41,793 nt of DNA from Bryobacterales bacterium (GTDB lineage: Bacteria; Acidobacteriota; Terriglobia; Bryobacterales; UBA6623): the NCBI GenBank assembly GCA_028819235.1, contig JAPPMC010000023.1, positions 1 through 41,793 on the forward strand. The letters run 5' to 3'. Below, one piece after another: positions 10,575 through 18,356 of this stretch. Below the pieces are notes generated by a model. It saw only the letters and a program-made list of their open reading frames with translations, was not told the DNA's origin and did no database searches. How positions within the stretch are numbered: the first letter of the stretch is position 1; every line of letters starts with the position of its first letter. The position numbers and the translations under genes were made by a program.

Positions 10575-10949
10575 TCAGCCGAGGAGGCGCAGCAGGGTAA
10601 CGAGCAGGGCCAGCAGGGTGAACCCGATGCCCATCATCCAGCGCAGCGAAGCAAGCTGGCTGTTTTGGGCGTCAAGCTTGGTTTCGAGCTGGCTGTTTTG
10701 GGCGTCAAGCTTGGTTTCGAGCTGGGTGTTCTGGGCGTCAAGCTTGGTTTCAAGCTGGGTGTTCTGGGCGTCAAGCTTGGTGTTTTGGGCTTCGAGCTTG
10801 GACTCGAAGCGTGCAATGAGATTGGCTGCGGCCATGTTGCGGAGTCCTTCCATTGCATTGTAGGCGTCCTCGGGGCTGAGGTCTTCCCTGGTGAGGGCGT
10901 GCAGGACCGCGAGGGAGTCTGCATCGGCGGGAGGTGTGGATGTGGGCAT
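10575..10949 (-). CDS. Small membrane-anchored coiled-coil protein with 11-residue repeats
   Basis: 124-residue protein of unknown function. Residues 1-45 are a helical head. Residues 51-100 are near-perfect 11-residue repeats of KLDAQNTQLET, starting at 58, 69, 80 and 91 with a partial copy at 51. Residues 103-123 are one transmembrane helix (MMGIGFTLLALLVTLL), leaving an almost absent C-terminal tail. The layout (head, coiled coil, terminal anchor) recalls DUF1640/CCDC90-like small bacterial proteins. The DNA repeats have a 33-bp period, so copy number could vary between strains. The ATG overlaps the TGA of the upstream ORF (TGATG), implying coupled translation. Confidence 0.72.
   Translation of the reverse strand: MPTSTPPADADSLAVLHALTREDLSPEDAYNAMEGLRNMAAANLIARFESKLEAQNTKLDAQNTQLETKLDAQNTQLETKLDAQNSQLETKLDAQNSQLASLRWMMGIGFTLLALLVTLLRLLG
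10659..10790 (-). repeat. 33-bp tandem repeats inside the coiled-coil gene
   Basis: Four adjacent 33-bp units, each with the core GGGCGTCAAGCTTGG on the plus strand and differing by only a few bases. They encode the 11-residue coiled-coil repeat. The near identity at DNA level points to recent expansion or slippage. Confidence 0.85.
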
Positions 10950-11158
10950 CAGGACGTTTCCATGGTAGGCAGGTCGAACAGCTCGCGGTCGCGGGGCCTG
11001 GTCAGATGGACCTCGAGCTTGCGCAGCGGGCGGACCTTGGCCTGCGGGTCGCGCTCGGCGACATGCTCCATGCAGGAGTCCATGAGGATGATGCGGCGGG
11101 TCCTAAGCTTGCACTGGCATGCCCGCGCGGCGGACTGCAGCCGATTGCGGAGGGCCAT
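10949..11158 (-). CDS. Short hypothetical ORF coupled to the coiled-coil gene
   Basis: 69-residue basic, helical ORF (from MALRNRLQSA to DLPTMETS) with no recognised family. It is supported mainly by the one-base TGATG overlap with the next gene. The frame stays open upstream to a TAG near 11308, and that extension contains YQCEF and LTCPHAHARGH, a Cys/His cluster that looks like a decayed or genuine zinc-binding segment. No ATG, GTG or TTG is available in the extension, so either the annotated ATG is the true start or the gene has lost its 5' end. Function unknown. Confidence 0.4.
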   Translation of the reverse strand: MALRNRLQSAARACQCKLRTRRIILMDSCMEHVAERDPQAKVRPLRKLEVHLTRPRDRELFDLPTMETS

Positions 11159-11309
11159 CAGGTGCTCGAGCTTGGCGTTCAGCTCGGCTATGTGCCCCCG
11201 TGCGTGGGCATGCGGACAGGTCAGCGCACGAGCGGGGAATTCGCACTGGTAGCGCCCACTGTCTTCGCTATGAAACAGCGGGGTCGTGGAGGCGCACCTG
11301 CCCTGTAAC

Positions 11310-12181
11310 CGCTACGGGCGGGCTCGTGACGGTCCGTTGTGTTGAGGGCCCTACGCCCGCAGCGCGAGACCTCTGATCCCGGCGAAAGCCCCAATTGAGT
11401 CAGCGGCGCCTGACGGGCGCGCGCAGACTGTGGCGTTCGGGCTACCTGTCCTCCGCGCTGGGCCTGGCTGCCAGATCCGGCAGCATGTCGTGCTTCCGCT
11501 GATGAGTGAATCCCTCCCGGACTGCCGCGCCACTTAGTTGCAACCCAGCATCCAGCCCAGCTGCGGACTATCGCGACACTGTGTTCGGAGCACGACCGTT
11601 CCCGAATGTCTCCCGTTGGCCTTGGGCTCTGCCTCCATCGATCCCGCCACGGGGCTTCCCCCGCCTAGTTCGCCGGTGTTGAACGCATCACACCACTGGA
11701 TAGCCACAGGGGCCGTTCTGGTCGGACGGACAGGCCGCGAGAAGCGGTCCGGCCGGGAGCACGCAGATGGGGTGTCCGCCACTCTCTCCAAGGCATTGCG
11801 CGAGTGCTGCCGCGGGAAGCGAAAGATCGCCCTTGGCCGCGCTCGGCCATTGGTGCTGCCTCCAACGAAGCTGGGCTGGGCGAGCATCCGGGACAGCGAT
11901 TGTTTGCCCATGTAAGGAACCGTGGAGGATGCCGCCGTGTGGTCGCCCTAGACCTCCGGCAAGCCCACGGCGGACAAGAAGGCATTGCTCTGGAGCGGCT
12001 TCCACGCACCCATCCACTCCAATCGGGGGCCGGGCTGGAATCAACTCGTACTCCAGCAAGCCGCTGATCCTCGCCGCAATGGCGAAATCACGTCTTGTCA
12101 ACCCCACCAAGGTTCAAACCCGTAGTGGGTTAAGTCTGATCCAGCGGTAGGAGCGGATAGGGGCGAGGCGTCCGCGAGTGG
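11310..12181. other. Gene-poor stretch, no gene supported
   Basis: About 870 bases with overlapping frames on both strands and no recognisable domain. A minus-strand frame around 11690-12110 has short protein-like runs (RRDFAIAARISGLLEYEL) but decays into low-complexity sequence. It might be an old gene remnant; I cannot name it. Confidence 0.45.
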
Positions 12182-12187
12182 TAAAAT
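12182..12187 (+). promoter_or_regulatory. Possible -10 box (TAAAAT)
   Basis: TAAAAT lies 25 nt upstream of the ATG at 12213 in otherwise GC-rich DNA. No clear -35 partner is seen. Confidence 0.35.
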
Positions 12188-12212
12188 AGCCGTTTCCGGT
12201 GGATTGGCTGCC

Positions 12213-12572
12213 ATGCGTCCTTGCTTCCTGATTCCGGAGACCACCGTCCAGAAGAGCGGCTCGGGCGAAGTCGTCGAGATCGGCGAAGGTGGCGGGATGG
12301 CACTGCTGTCCCTAGGAATCACCCACGTGGAAGAGCAGCAGAGCCTAGACGTTGAGATCGAAGGATCCGCAGACGGCGAAGAGTGGGCCGGGAAGCCGCT
12401 CAGGGCGTTCCCCCAAAAGTTCTACACGGGCGTCTGGCAGGTCCTTTGCGACTTGAGCGCCAGTTCCGACGTGCGCTTCCTGCGGGTGAGCTACAAGGTC
12501 GCGCGGTGGGGCGTCGGCCCAACCACACCCCGCTTTAGGTTTTACGTCTTCGCCGAACCCTACGTAACCTAG
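12213..12572 (+). CDS. Conserved small hypothetical protein
   Basis: 119-residue protein beginning MRPCFLIPET. It has no signal peptide, no membrane segment and a beta-rich pattern (LRVSYKVARWG, RFRFYVFAEPYV). I recall similar short proteins in Acidobacteriota genomes with no assigned function; this is memory, not a search. ATG 12213 is preferred over an in-frame TTG at 12204. Its TAG overlaps the TAG of the convergent smpB in the sequence CTAG, so the two genes end inside each other. Confidence 0.75.
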   Translation: MRPCFLIPETTVQKSGSGEVVEIGEGGGMALLSLGITHVEEQQSLDVEIEGSADGEEWAGKPLRAFPQKFYTGVWQVLCDLSASSDVRFLRVSYKVARWGVGPTTPRFRFYVFAEPYVT

Positions 12573-13066
12573 CGGGATCGCGCTGAGTACGCCCACTTGC
12601 CGCGTCGGCGGCTGCGCAGCGCGTCGCGTGTCTCTTCCATCTGGATTGCCTTGCGCTTTTCGTCACGCTTGTCCTTAGCCTGCCTGCCCTTGGCGAGAGC
12701 GATCTCGCACTTGATCCGCCCGTTGCGCGTGTAGAGCCGAGTCGGAATGAGCGTCAGGCCCTTCTGGCGAACCTTACCGGCGAGCCGATTGATCTCACGG
12801 CGGTGCAGGAGCAGCTTGCGAGCGCGCACCGGCTCCGCGTTTCCGACTGTGGCGTGGGTGTAGGCGCTGATGTGGGCATTGTGCAGCCAGACCTCGCCAT
12901 CCCTGATCGCCGCATACGCGTCCCGCAGCTGGACCGCGCCATTGCGGCAAGACTTGACCTCCGCGCCCGTCAGGACAATCCCGGCCTCGAACCGGTCGCC
13001 GAGCGTGAACTGTCGGCGTGCGCGCCGGTTGTCAGCAAGAGTGGATCTGCGTGTGCCCGTGGCCAT
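12569..13066 (-). CDS. smpB: SsrA-binding protein SmpB
   Basis: 165-residue tmRNA-binding partner that delivers tmRNA to stalled ribosomes for trans-translation. The family core is clear: NRRARRQFTLGDRFEAGIVL, LTGAEVKSCRNG, WLHNAHISAY, RKLLLHRREINRL and KGLTLIPTRLY. A basic C-terminal tail (residues 130-165) that would insert in the decoding channel is present. Length is at the upper end of normal. It is divergent from the secretin gene and overlaps the stop of the 119-aa gene. No tmRNA gene was seen nearby. Confidence 0.97.
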   Translation of the reverse strand: MATGTRRSTLADNRRARRQFTLGDRFEAGIVLTGAEVKSCRNGAVQLRDAYAAIRDGEVWLHNAHISAYTHATVGNAEPVRARKLLLHRREINRLAGKVRQKGLTLIPTRLYTRNGRIKCEIALAKGRQAKDKRDEKRKAIQMEETRDALRSRRRGKWAYSARSR

Positions 13067-13120
13067 GTCTGTTCCACGATCTTGCGCCGCGGCGCGTCCT
13101 AGATACAGGTCGGCCTGCCG

Positions 13121-15559
13121 ATGCGCGTACGTTCTTCATTCTCTTGCATCCCGCCATGCCGCGCGGCGCTGGCAGCTTTCGCCGTTTTACTCGGCGCCTT
13201 GGTTCTGGCGGCCGATCTAGACGCAGCCAGCCGAAAGGCCAGAGGCATCTACAACCGGGCGCGCGCCGCCGAGGCTGCGGGCAACTTTGACGAAGCGCTC
13301 GAACTCTACGCGACCGCAAGCCAGCTGGCCCCCACCGAGAGCCGGTTCGAGCTTGCCGAGCGCCGCATGCGCTTCGTGGCAGGACAGGCCCACGTTGCTG
13401 CCGGCTTCCAGCTTCGGGGGCAGGGCCTTTACGAAGAGGCGCTATTGGAATTCGAGAGGGCGTACTCGATCGATCCCGGTTCCAGCGTGGCGGCCGAGGA
13501 ACGGCGCCGCACTCTGGAACTGATCGCCGAGCGTGACCGCGGTGAGCTTGCCGAGGGTCTGCCGCCGGAAGCACAGCAAAGTGCGCTTGAGGCGTCCCGC
13601 CACGAGCGCCGCCAGCTGATCGATTCGATCAGTAGGCCGGCCGATCTGGTGCCGCTGTCGAACGAGCCGATCAATCTCCTCCTCAACGAGTCGGCGGAGG
13701 TGGTTTTCGAGACGATCGGCAAGCTGGCCGGCATCAACGTGCTGTTCGACTCGGACTACCGTGGCGAGGAAGTCGAGGTCGAGCTGCGCAACGCGACGCT
13801 GACCGAAGCTCTCGATTACATGGGGCTGCTGACTAAGTCCTTCTGGAAGCCTGTAACTCACAACACTGTGCTGGTTTCGGAGGACAACCCGAACAAGCGC
13901 CGCGAGCATGAAGACGAGGTCGTCAAGACGGTCTACTTGACCAACTTGGCGACCCCGCAAGACCTGTCCGAGATCACCACCGCCATCCGCGGCCTCACGG
14001 ACCTGCGGCGCCTGTTCACGGTCGCGTCGATGAACGCGATCGTCATGCGCGGCTCGCGCGCGAAGGTGGCCATTGCCGAGAAGGTGATCCACGACATGGA
14101 CAAGCCACGGCCCGAGGTGATCGTCGACGTGCTTGTGCTGGAGACCAGCAAGTCGAACATGCGCAACATCGGCCTGACCCCGGTGACCGGGTCCAAGCCC
14201 GGGATCCAACTCGGAATCGGCTACTCGGGGCAGGGGTCCGGCACCGCGAACGGCGCTGGCTCCGGCATAGCGCTCAGCCGGCTGGGCGACGTGGGCGTCG
14301 GAAGCTGGACGACGACACTGCCGAGCTTCCAGCTTGCGGCACTGTTCAGCAACTCTGAGACTGAGCTGCTGCAGTCCCCCCGCCTGCGCACGGCCGACAA
14401 CCATCAGGCGGATCTGCGAATCGGCGACCGCATACCCATCGCAACGGGGAGCTTTCAGCCCGGAGTTGGGGGCGTCGGCATCAATCCGCTGGTGAACACG
14501 CAGTTCACCTATACGGACGTCGGCGTGAACGTGTCGCTGACCCCGAAGATCCACTCCAACCGGGAAGTGTCGATGCACATCGAGGTCGAGATTTCGAATG
14601 TGCGCGAGTTCATCGACATCGGCGGCATTTCGCAGCCCGTCATAGGACAGCGGACCGTTCAGCACGACGTTCGCGTGCAGGACGGCGAGGCCAGCGTCAT
14701 CGGAGGGCTGAATCAGTCGAGGGTCTTCACCACCCGCGCCGGAGTGCCGTTCCTCGGGGAGATCCCGATCTTGGGAAGGCTGTTCAGCGATACCGACGTG
14801 CAGGTCTCCGAGAGCGAGATCCTGCTTGTCCTTATCCCTCACATCGTGCGGATGCCCGGCATCGACCCGAGCAATCTCAAGACCATCGCCTCCGGCACGG
14901 AAGCGACGTTCAAATTGCGCTACGAGGACGGTGGCAACGGGCAGCCAGCCCTGGCTCTTCCCGCTGGTCCTACGGAGGCTGCTGCGCCGGCGCCAGATGC
15001 GCCAGCGCAGGATCCGACCCCAGCCCCGGCTGAGGCTCCCACCGCCCAGCCGGCAGGCGCGACCGGGCCCGAGCCAGCGCCGGCCGAAGGCCCGACCCCT
15101 GAGCCGGCGGCTGACGTGAACGAGGCTCCTTCTCCCGCAGCCGAAACGCGCCTGTTCCTAGCGCCGGCACAGGCCCGGCTTACCGCAGGCGAACAGCTGA
15201 CCGTTTCGGTGATGGTCGGCGGGGCGTCTGGACTGGTCAGCATTCCTCTGCGGATCCAGTACGACAGGGAGAGAGTCCGCTTGGTTGCAATCGAGCGCGG
15301 CCCCTTCCTGTCAGGTGATGATGCGAGTGACATCATCTTTTCGCGCAGCATCCGCCACGCGAATGGCTTGGCTGCGGTCAACATCTCACGATTCAGGGGC
15401 ACTGGCGGAGCCGACGGCGACGGCGAACTGGTGACGCTGACATTCGAGGGTCTCGAACCCGGCGAAGCGCAGCTTCGCGTGATTGCCACGTCTGCGAGGG
15501 ACGCTTCGAACGCGACCGTGGACGTGGCGACCTTGGAGACTGAGATTTTGGTGGAGTAA
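13121..15559 (+). CDS. Secretin (GspD/PilQ-like) with TPR head and C-terminal cohesin-like domain
   Basis: 812-residue outer-membrane secretin. In order: signal peptide (about 1-36); a TPR-like helical region (40-140; AGNFDEALELYATASQL, LYEEALLEFERAY); an STN-type short domain (about 185-260; VFETIGKLAGINVLFD); a secretin N1-type domain (265-340; VKTVYLTNLATPQDL); the secretin core (about 390-590), including GEIPILGRLFSD and the EILLVLIPHIVR end; an Ala/Pro-rich linker (about 605-670); and a final beta domain (675-812) resembling cohesin (AGEQLTVSVMVGG, GDGELVTLTFEG). It opens a cluster with two pseudopilins, so it likely forms the outer pore of a type II secretion or pilus-like system. The secretin call is firm; the cohesin call is by pattern. 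Confidence 0.92.
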   Translation: MRVRSSFSCIPPCRAALAAFAVLLGALVLAADLDAASRKARGIYNRARAAEAAGNFDEALELYATASQLAPTESRFELAERRMRFVAGQAHVAAGFQLRGQGLYEEALLEFERAYSIDPGSSVAAEERRRTLELIAERDRGELAEGLPPEAQQSALEASRHERRQLIDSISRPADLVPLSNEPINLLLNESAEVVFETIGKLAGINVLFDSDYRGEEVEVELRNATLTEALDYMGLLTKSFWKPVTHNTVLVSEDNPNKRREHEDEVVKTVYLTNLATPQDLSEITTAIRGLTDLRRLFTVASMNAIVMRGSRAKVAIAEKVIHDMDKPRPEVIVDVLVLETSKSNMRNIGLTPVTGSKPGIQLGIGYSGQGSGTANGAGSGIALSRLGDVGVGSWTTTLPSFQLAALFSNSETELLQSPRLRTADNHQADLRIGDRIPIATGSFQPGVGGVGINPLVNTQFTYTDVGVNVSLTPKIHSNREVSMHIEVEISNVREFIDIGGISQPVIGQRTVQHDVRVQDGEASVIGGLNQSRVFTTRAGVPFLGEIPILGRLFSDTDVQVSESEILLVLIPHIVRMPGIDPSNLKTIASGTEATFKLRYEDGGNGQPALALPAGPTEAAAPAPDAPAQDPTPAPAEAPTAQPAGATGPEPAPAEGPTPEPAADVNEAPSPAAETRLFLAPAQARLTAGEQLTVSVMVGGASGLVSIPLRIQYDRERVRLVAIERGPFLSGDDASDIIFSRSIRHANGLAAVNISRFRGTGGADGDGELVTLTFEGLEPGEAQLRVIATSARDASNATVDVATLETEILVE

Positions 15560-15563
15560 GGCC

Positions 15564-16343
15564 ATGGCGAACTCTGCCATCTCCGCGAGGTGGACACGGC
15601 GCGCTGCGAGGGCCGTGGCGCCGCGCGCCGGAGAGGCGGGTCTCACACTGATCGAGCTGATCGTGGCCTTTAGCCTGATGCTGATCCTCTCCGCCATGGC
15701 GCTGCCCGTGGCCCGCGTGAAGGTCCAGAGGGAGAAGGAACGCCGTCTGCGGATTGCCCTAACCGAGGTTCGCGCGGCAATCGACCGCTACAAGGACATG
15801 GCCGACGCGGGCCTACTGGCGGAACAGGACCCCGACAACCACGGGTACCCGGAGTCGCTGGAGGCTCTGGTCGAGGGGATTGAGCTTGCTCCTCAGGGTG
15901 GGATTGACGGACTCGGAGGACGGCCCGCCGGCATGGGCACCCTAGGCATCGAGGAGTCTAGGGCCCCTGGCATGAGATCGCTCTCGTCGCGCAGCGACCG
16001 ATCCTTGCAGGAGTCTCGATTCGGCCGCCAAGGCGGCCGCGACTTGGACAGGTCAAGCTCCTCCGGACTGGGGCAGCCCCGCGGCCTCGGCTCGGGCAGA
16101 GGGTTGGCCGGCGGAATCGGCGGCCTCCGCGGGGACGGCCTCGAGGACGACTACGAAGGGCCCGAAAGGATCCGGTTCCTGCGGGCCATACCCGTCGATC
16201 CCATGACCGGCAGGCGCGAGTGGGGCATGCAGTCGGTGTCCGACAGCCCGATGGCACGCAGCTGGAATGGCCGCAATGTTTTCGACGTGTACTCGTTGAG
16301 CACGGGAATCGCACTGGACGGTTCGGCCTACGACAGGTGGTAG
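15564..16343 (+). CDS. Type II secretion pseudopilin (GspG-like) with disordered insert
   Basis: 259-residue pseudopilin. A basic leader ends at G26, followed by LTLIELIVAFSLML with Glu at +5 of the mature protein, the classic prepilin peptidase and N-methylation site. The helix continues as EKERRLRIALTEVRAAIDRYKD, and the GspG-like phrase IPVDPMTGRREWG closes the domain. Between about residues 110 and 195 there is an unusual Gly/Arg/Ser-rich low-complexity insert; typical GspG has no such region. Start at ATG 15564 is supported by GGAG 8 nt upstream. It begins 4 nt after the secretin stop and ends 2 nt before the next pseudopilin, so this is one operon. Confidence 0.9.
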   Translation: MANSAISARWTRRAARAVAPRAGEAGLTLIELIVAFSLMLILSAMALPVARVKVQREKERRLRIALTEVRAAIDRYKDMADAGLLAEQDPDNHGYPESLEALVEGIELAPQGGIDGLGGRPAGMGTLGIEESRAPGMRSLSSRSDRSLQESRFGRQGGRDLDRSSSSGLGQPRGLGSGRGLAGGIGGLRGDGLEDDYEGPERIRFLRAIPVDPMTGRREWGMQSVSDSPMARSWNGRNVFDVYSLSTGIALDGSAYDRW

Positions 16344-16345
16344 GG

Positions 16346-16732
16346 ATGAGAGCAGCGCACGACACCAGGGGATTCACCCTTCTGGAGATGATGGTCGTGC
16401 TGACCATCATCGTCACGGTTGTGTCGATCGCTGTGCCCTTCTATTCTTCGGCGATCGTGAGGGCCCGCGAGAGCGTGCTCCGGTCGAACCTACTGACGCT
16501 ACGGTCCGTGATTGACCAGTACACCTACGACAAGGAGTCCCCTCCGCAGAGTCTGTCGGATCTCGTCGACGAGGGGTACCTGCGGGAGATTCCGATCGAT
16601 CCCATCACCAAATCGCGGGATACGTGGGAGCTGATCAGCGCCACGGGCCCGAGCGGCGAGTCCGGCCTGTTCGACGTTCGCAGCGGGTCAGAAGAGACAT
16701 CGCTGGCCGGTACCCCCTACAACGAGTGGTGA
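16346..16732 (+). CDS. Type II secretion pseudopilin (GspG-like)
   Basis: 128-residue pseudopilin. Cleavage is expected after G9, giving FTLLEMMVVLTIIVTVVS with the +5 Glu (E14). The rest matches the GspG pattern: an alpha helix (SNLLTLRSVIDQYTYDKE), then PPQSLSDLVDEGYLREIPIDPIT and a C-terminal beta segment (GLFDVRSGSE). It starts 2 nt after the preceding pseudopilin stop with GTAGGG overlapping that stop, so coupling is likely. Two tandem GspG-like pilins with a secretin but no GspE or GspF nearby suggests the machine's other parts lie elsewhere. Confidence 0.93.
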   Translation: MRAAHDTRGFTLLEMMVVLTIIVTVVSIAVPFYSSAIVRARESVLRSNLLTLRSVIDQYTYDKESPPQSLSDLVDEGYLREIPIDPITKSRDTWELISATGPSGESGLFDVRSGSEETSLAGTPYNEW

Positions 16733-16934
16733 GGCCGACCGCGCGAGCTGACGGGCAAGCCGATGGCCGGCCCTTGACAGCCGGCGGTGGCCCGGCGCTG
16801 CGCGGGCCTAAGTTTCGATCTGCCGCCCAGTGAGATTTCCTGTTTCGACTGGCCGCGCTGCCCCGTGAGTTGGGCGTGGCTTCGGTCGCCGGCAGCCCGT
16901 GGCTTGCCGTGTGCCGAATGTGCCCGCGCCGTGG

Positions 16935-16940
16935 TACATT
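16935..16940 (+). promoter_or_regulatory. Possible extended -10 (TGGTACATT) of the RraA-like gene
   Basis: TACATT ends 6 nt before the GTG start at 16947 and is preceded by TG one base upstream, as in extended -10 promoters. A start site about 7 nt downstream would fall on the GTG itself, implying a leaderless mRNA. No Shine-Dalgarno is present. Confidence 0.35.
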
Positions 16941-16946
16941 CACGGC

Positions 16947-17828
16947 GTGCGGAAGCTTGGATTTACCGTCGTCCTGGGTCTCGTAGGGGCGCTGCACGCC
17001 CAGGTCGACGGTTTCGGAGAGCAAGAACTCGTCAAGTACACCCGGTCCAACCCGTTCTCACGCTTCGAGGACGGCCGGCCTAACGTTCCCCAGAACCTAA
17101 TCGACAGTCTTCGCACGGCGAGCTCGGAGATGCTCTGGGGACCGCTGCGCCGCGCTGGTTTCGAGCACCAATGGGCCGGGGGATGGCAGATCGTTCATCC
17201 CGAAGAGAAGCTGGTCGGTCGCGCGGTAACGGCTGTGTTCATGCCCGTCCGCCCGGACCTCGACGAGGTCATCGAAGAGGACGCCAAGCGGCGGGGCGAT
17301 GGGGCAAATGACAACCAGCGCGTGATCGACATCCTTCAGCCGGGGGACGTGCTGGTGGTGGACCTGTTCGGGAAGATTGACGGCGGAACGTTCGCAGGCG
17401 ACAACCTTGCCACGGCGATTCATGCCGCAACCGGTCAGGGATTTGTGATCGACGGGGCGATTCGCGATCTTGACGGGATACACCCGCTCGGGATACCGGT
17501 ATACGTGCGTGGTTTCCACGTGTCGGCGCTTCGCGATGTGATGCTGATGGGCATCAACGTTCCGGTTCGGATCGGAGAAACGACGGTCATGCCTGGCGAT
17601 CTTGTCGTTGGAGACCGGGAGGGCCTGACTTTTGTGCCGCCGCACTTGGTTGAGGACTGCGTTCGGCAAGCCAAGATCACAGAGCTTCATGACGTGTGGA
17701 CGAAGGGAAAGCTCGCAACGGGGAAGTACAAGGCCAGCGAACTGTACCCGAGCCCGAAGGACGAGGCGCTGAAAAGGGAATACGAGGTCTGGCTCGCGGG
17801 GCGGATACGCGAACTGGGCATCGAGTAG
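16947..17828 (+). CDS. RraA-family protein with predicted signal peptide
   Basis: 293-residue member of the RraA / 4-hydroxy-4-methyl-2-oxoglutarate aldolase-like family. The fold markers are present: GDVLVVDLFGKIDGG, GDNLATAIHAA, the active-site-type segment GFVIDGAIRDLDG with the conserved Arg-Asp, and GDLVVGDREGLTFVPP. The unusual part is the N-terminus: from GTG 16947 it reads VRKLGFTVVLGLVGALHAQ, a good Sec signal with an AHA-like cleavage site, so this copy is probably periplasmic. True RraA regulates RNase E in the cytosol, so a metabolic lyase role is more likely here. A longer frame upstream (to 16899) lacks a ribosome-binding site. Confidence 0.85.
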   Translation: MRKLGFTVVLGLVGALHAQVDGFGEQELVKYTRSNPFSRFEDGRPNVPQNLIDSLRTASSEMLWGPLRRAGFEHQWAGGWQIVHPEEKLVGRAVTAVFMPVRPDLDEVIEEDAKRRGDGANDNQRVIDILQPGDVLVVDLFGKIDGGTFAGDNLATAIHAATGQGFVIDGAIRDLDGIHPLGIPVYVRGFHVSALRDVMLMGINVPVRIGETTVMPGDLVVGDREGLTFVPPHLVEDCVRQAKITELHDVWTKGKLATGKYKASELYPSPKDEALKREYEVWLAGRIRELGIE

Positions 17829-18356
17829 CCGTTGTCGCCGCTTGGATGGCCGCGCCGCGTGCGCTACGCTTCAGCCCGCACTGAGTTCTTGGTGGTCGCC
17901 CGCCCATCGTGCGGAAAGGGACGGAATTAAGGGGCAATACTGCCGTCAGGTCGCTTCTGCGTCCGAGCCACGGCTATCCCTCTCGCACGTCCGGCCCTGA
18001 ACGGAGCGGCAGTGGCTTCGCCTAGGTGTTGATCGGGTCTCGGTTCGGGCTGCTATGTCTTAGTGAGGCCCGTCCATGTCAGCGGTCCCTCAGCCTGCGC
18101 GTAACCTGTGGCTGACTACGCTCCCAGTCGGACCGTGAGGTGGTCGTGGCCCTCATGGTGGCAACTGTGTGCTCGTCTCTAGCCAGTGCGGCTGTCACTC
18201 CGACAGATGTAGACGCTGGCGGACGACTTTGCGCAGTTCTGAAACGCGCCGACTACCCGGAGCGCGGACCGCAATTGGCTGCTGGACCAGTTGGTGCAGG
18301 ACGTCACGCTGCTGCGCGAGGGACGGGATGTGAACGTCCGGGGTCGGTGCCGGGAT
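17829..18356. other. Non-coding stretch holding the left direct repeat
   Basis: No gene supported. It contains one copy of a diverged repeat (listed separately) that recurs near 22.8 kb. Confidence 0.5.
17971..18101 (+). repeat. Diverged direct repeat, left copy
   Basis: The best-conserved core starts at 18011 and contains GCCTAGGTGTTGAT; over 35 bases it differs from the right copy at 3 positions. Weaker similarity extends left (CTATCCC, GCACG) and right (GTCAG, GGTCC, TGCGCG) for about 130 bp in all. It could be a dispersed genomic repeat or an old island boundary. Confidence 0.6.

Noticed and set aside
10055..10600. 181-residue plus-strand open frame
   Set aside because: Arg/Gly rich, no ribosome-binding site or domain; only its last part looks helical. 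It also overlaps the coiled-coil gene on the other strand.
12111..12120. GGTTCAAACC, resembling a tRNA T-loop
   Set aside because: No acceptor, D-arm or anticodon stem could be folded around it on either strand.
12569..13120. tmRNA gene expected near smpB
   Set aside because: No tmRNA-like ends or tag reading frame seen in the flanks.
13442..14842. 466-residue minus-strand open frame
   Set aside because: Antisense to the secretin gene; His/Arg/Gln-rich shadow translation.
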